From the NCBI GenBank assembly GCA_900541565.1, contig UQKB01000002.1:111057-175056 (forward strand): DNA of 64,000 nt. The letters are read 5' to 3'. How positions within the stretch are numbered: position 1 is the stretch's first letter; each line of letters starts with the position of its first letter. The notes beneath the pieces are model-generated. The model searched no databases. It was not told the DNA's origin and saw only the letters and a list, made by a program, of their open reading frames with translations. The position numbers and the translations under genes are program-made. This stretch comes from an uncultured Oscillospiraceae bacterium (GTDB lineage Bacteria > Bacillota > Clostridia > Oscillospirales > Acutalibacteraceae). Shown here piece after piece: positions 63,123-64,000 of the stretch.

Positions 63123-63794
63123 TTAACTGCAAAAACGGTGTGAACCGATCGTGTTAATAACAGGGCGGGAAAAGATCCATTTATTGGTGGACTTTGCAGG
63201 GTTATAATAATAAATTGCACCGCCGGAGGGATCCCAGCCGTTGATTGCGTCCTGCGCGGCCTTTTTTGCAGATTCGGCTACAGCGACATTTACCTGTCCG
63301 TCTGTCAGACAGCTGAATGCGCCGGGTTGATAGATCACGCCCGACAAGGTGTTTGGAAAAGAAGGATGGGCAATGCGGTTTAAAATGACAGCGCCTACTG
63401 CAACCTGCCCTTCATAAGGCTCCCCACGCGATTCTGCAGAGATAATTCTTGCAAGCAGCGCGATTTCCGATTCTGTATATTCCCCGCTGGTGGAAGATTT
63501 TGTAATGCCTAAAGCCGCCAACGTTTTAACTCCGGCGATTCCGTCGGCGGAAAGCCCGTTTGCCTTTTGAAAATTTGTAACAGCGGATTTGGTCCCGCTG
63601 CCATAAATGCCGTCTATATTGCCCTTATAATAGCCCAGCTCCTTAAGCTTTGTTTGAACGGCAATCACCTCGTCCCCTGTAGAGTCATATTTTGAAAGCG
63701 CGTTTGCGGGGCTTGCCTGCCTGCAGAATAAAAGCAATAGAAGAAAAAGCGCAAGCGCTGCCGCCCTTACGCTGCGGCTGTATTTAAACGCCAT
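63123..63794 (-). CDS. sleB: SleB-like spore cortex-lytic enzyme
   Basis: A 223-residue exported hydrolase: signal peptide (about 8-30, AAALALFLLLLLF), peptidoglycan-binding domain 1 (about 40-95, VIAVQTKLKELGYYKGNIDG), and a Hydrolase_2 (SleB) catalytic domain with RIISAESRGEPYEGQVAVGAV and AIYYYNPAKSTNKWI. In spores SleB is a lytic transglycosylase of cortex peptidoglycan acting in germination. ATG 63794 follows GGGAGG; an ATG two codons earlier touches the site. Whether it is SleB itself or a vegetative paralogue such as CwlJ/YkvT type is not resolved. Confidence 0.88.
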   Translation of the reverse strand: MAFKYSRSVRAAALALFLLLLLFCRQASPANALSKYDSTGDEVIAVQTKLKELGYYKGNIDGIYGSGTKSAVTNFQKANGLSADGIAGVKTLAALGITKSSTSGEYTESEIALLARIISAESRGEPYEGQVAVGAVILNRIAHPSFPNTLSGVIYQPGAFSCLTDGQVNVAVAESAKKAAQDAINGWDPSGGAIYYYNPAKSTNKWIFSRPVINTIGSHRFCS

Positions 63795-63800
63795 ATGCAT

Positions 63801-64000
63801 CCTCCCTTTTAAAAATATGCAGTATCATTTTTCCACACAGGTGTAAGGTTATACCAATTTATTTAAAAGAAACGGGGAATTTTTGCAGGTTAAAAAATAC
63901 TGTTGGGCTGTAAAGAAGTAAGTATATTACAAACTATTTCCACTATATTTATGTAGGAGTTACAATGATGTGTGACAAATAAGAAAAAAAGATAGCGAAT
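63801..64000. other. AT-rich right-hand edge without a supported gene
   Basis: Contains one DnaA-box-like TTTTCCACA (63829-63837) and, near the end, a GGAG followed by a five-codon reading frame that stops at once. No gene can be supported up to the window edge. Confidence 0.4.

Overview
The window is a chromosomal segment from an anaerobic, endospore-forming Firmicute of the class Clostridia. Signs of this are the complete six-gene Rnf ferredoxin:NAD+ oxidoreductase operon, spore genes (a lone spoVAE, a ytaF-type membrane protein and a SleB-like cortex hydrolase), HrcA/CIRCE heat-shock control, and the classic Firmicutes origin neighbourhood. Base composition is mid-range and somewhat GC-rich in third positions, except for AT-rich islands around 29.6-31.6, 48.5-49.8 and 57.9-58.4 kb. 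I see no CRISPR array, insertion sequence, phage or rRNA operon.

Layout. 0-5 kb (minus): end of prmA, then dnaJ-dnaK-grpE-hrcA behind a consensus promoter and a perfect CIRCE operator. 5-8.5 kb: small membrane proteins, a YtaF/MntP-family gene with an unusually structured leader, rpsT, a CBS-domain protein and spoVAE. 8.8-13.9 kb (plus): rnfCDGEAB. 14.1-19.0 kb (plus): a GldA/GldF/GldG-like ABC system ending in a DUF4340 protein. 19.2-31.2 kb (minus): gyrA, three YcxB-like membrane proteins and a thioesterase, gyrB, two zinc-ribbon membrane proteins, remB, recF, an S4-domain gene, dnaN and dnaA. The dnaN-dnaA gap carries an oriC unwinding region: five TAG triplets, a short GC block, then DnaA boxes. 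31.5-41.3 kb (plus): rpmH-rnpA-yidD-yidC-jag-mnmE-mnmG-rsmG, then a Noc/ParB-like gene, parA and parB, with two near-consensus parS sites. Genes therefore diverge from oriC in the usual leading-strand arrangement.

41.3-52.3 kb: serS, guaB followed by a dense cluster of DnaA-box-like 9-mers, an acetyltransferase, tRNA-Met and tRNA-Glu, a dCMP deaminase with an altered zinc ligand, a metallophosphoesterase and a DUF4474 gene, a frameshifted small HTH gene with a neighbouring GNAT gene, tRNA-Leu, a ROK glucokinase, and rplM-rpsI. 52.6-57.9 kb: a five-gene operon with a two-component system, a VTC-type polyphosphate polymerase domain protein, a DUF4956 membrane protein and a Cthe_2159-type lipoprotein. 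58.5-64 kb: a DUF348/G5/3D cell-wall protein, a lipoprotein behind a structured leader, an AEC transporter, a zinc-ribbon membrane protein and a SleB-like hydrolase.

The most interesting items are the ytaF leader, where two mutually exclusive hairpins compete over the ribosome binding site, the two-component/VTC/DUF4956/lipoprotein operon, the membrane-protein genes interleaved with gyrA and gyrB, and the DnaA-box cluster downstream of guaB.
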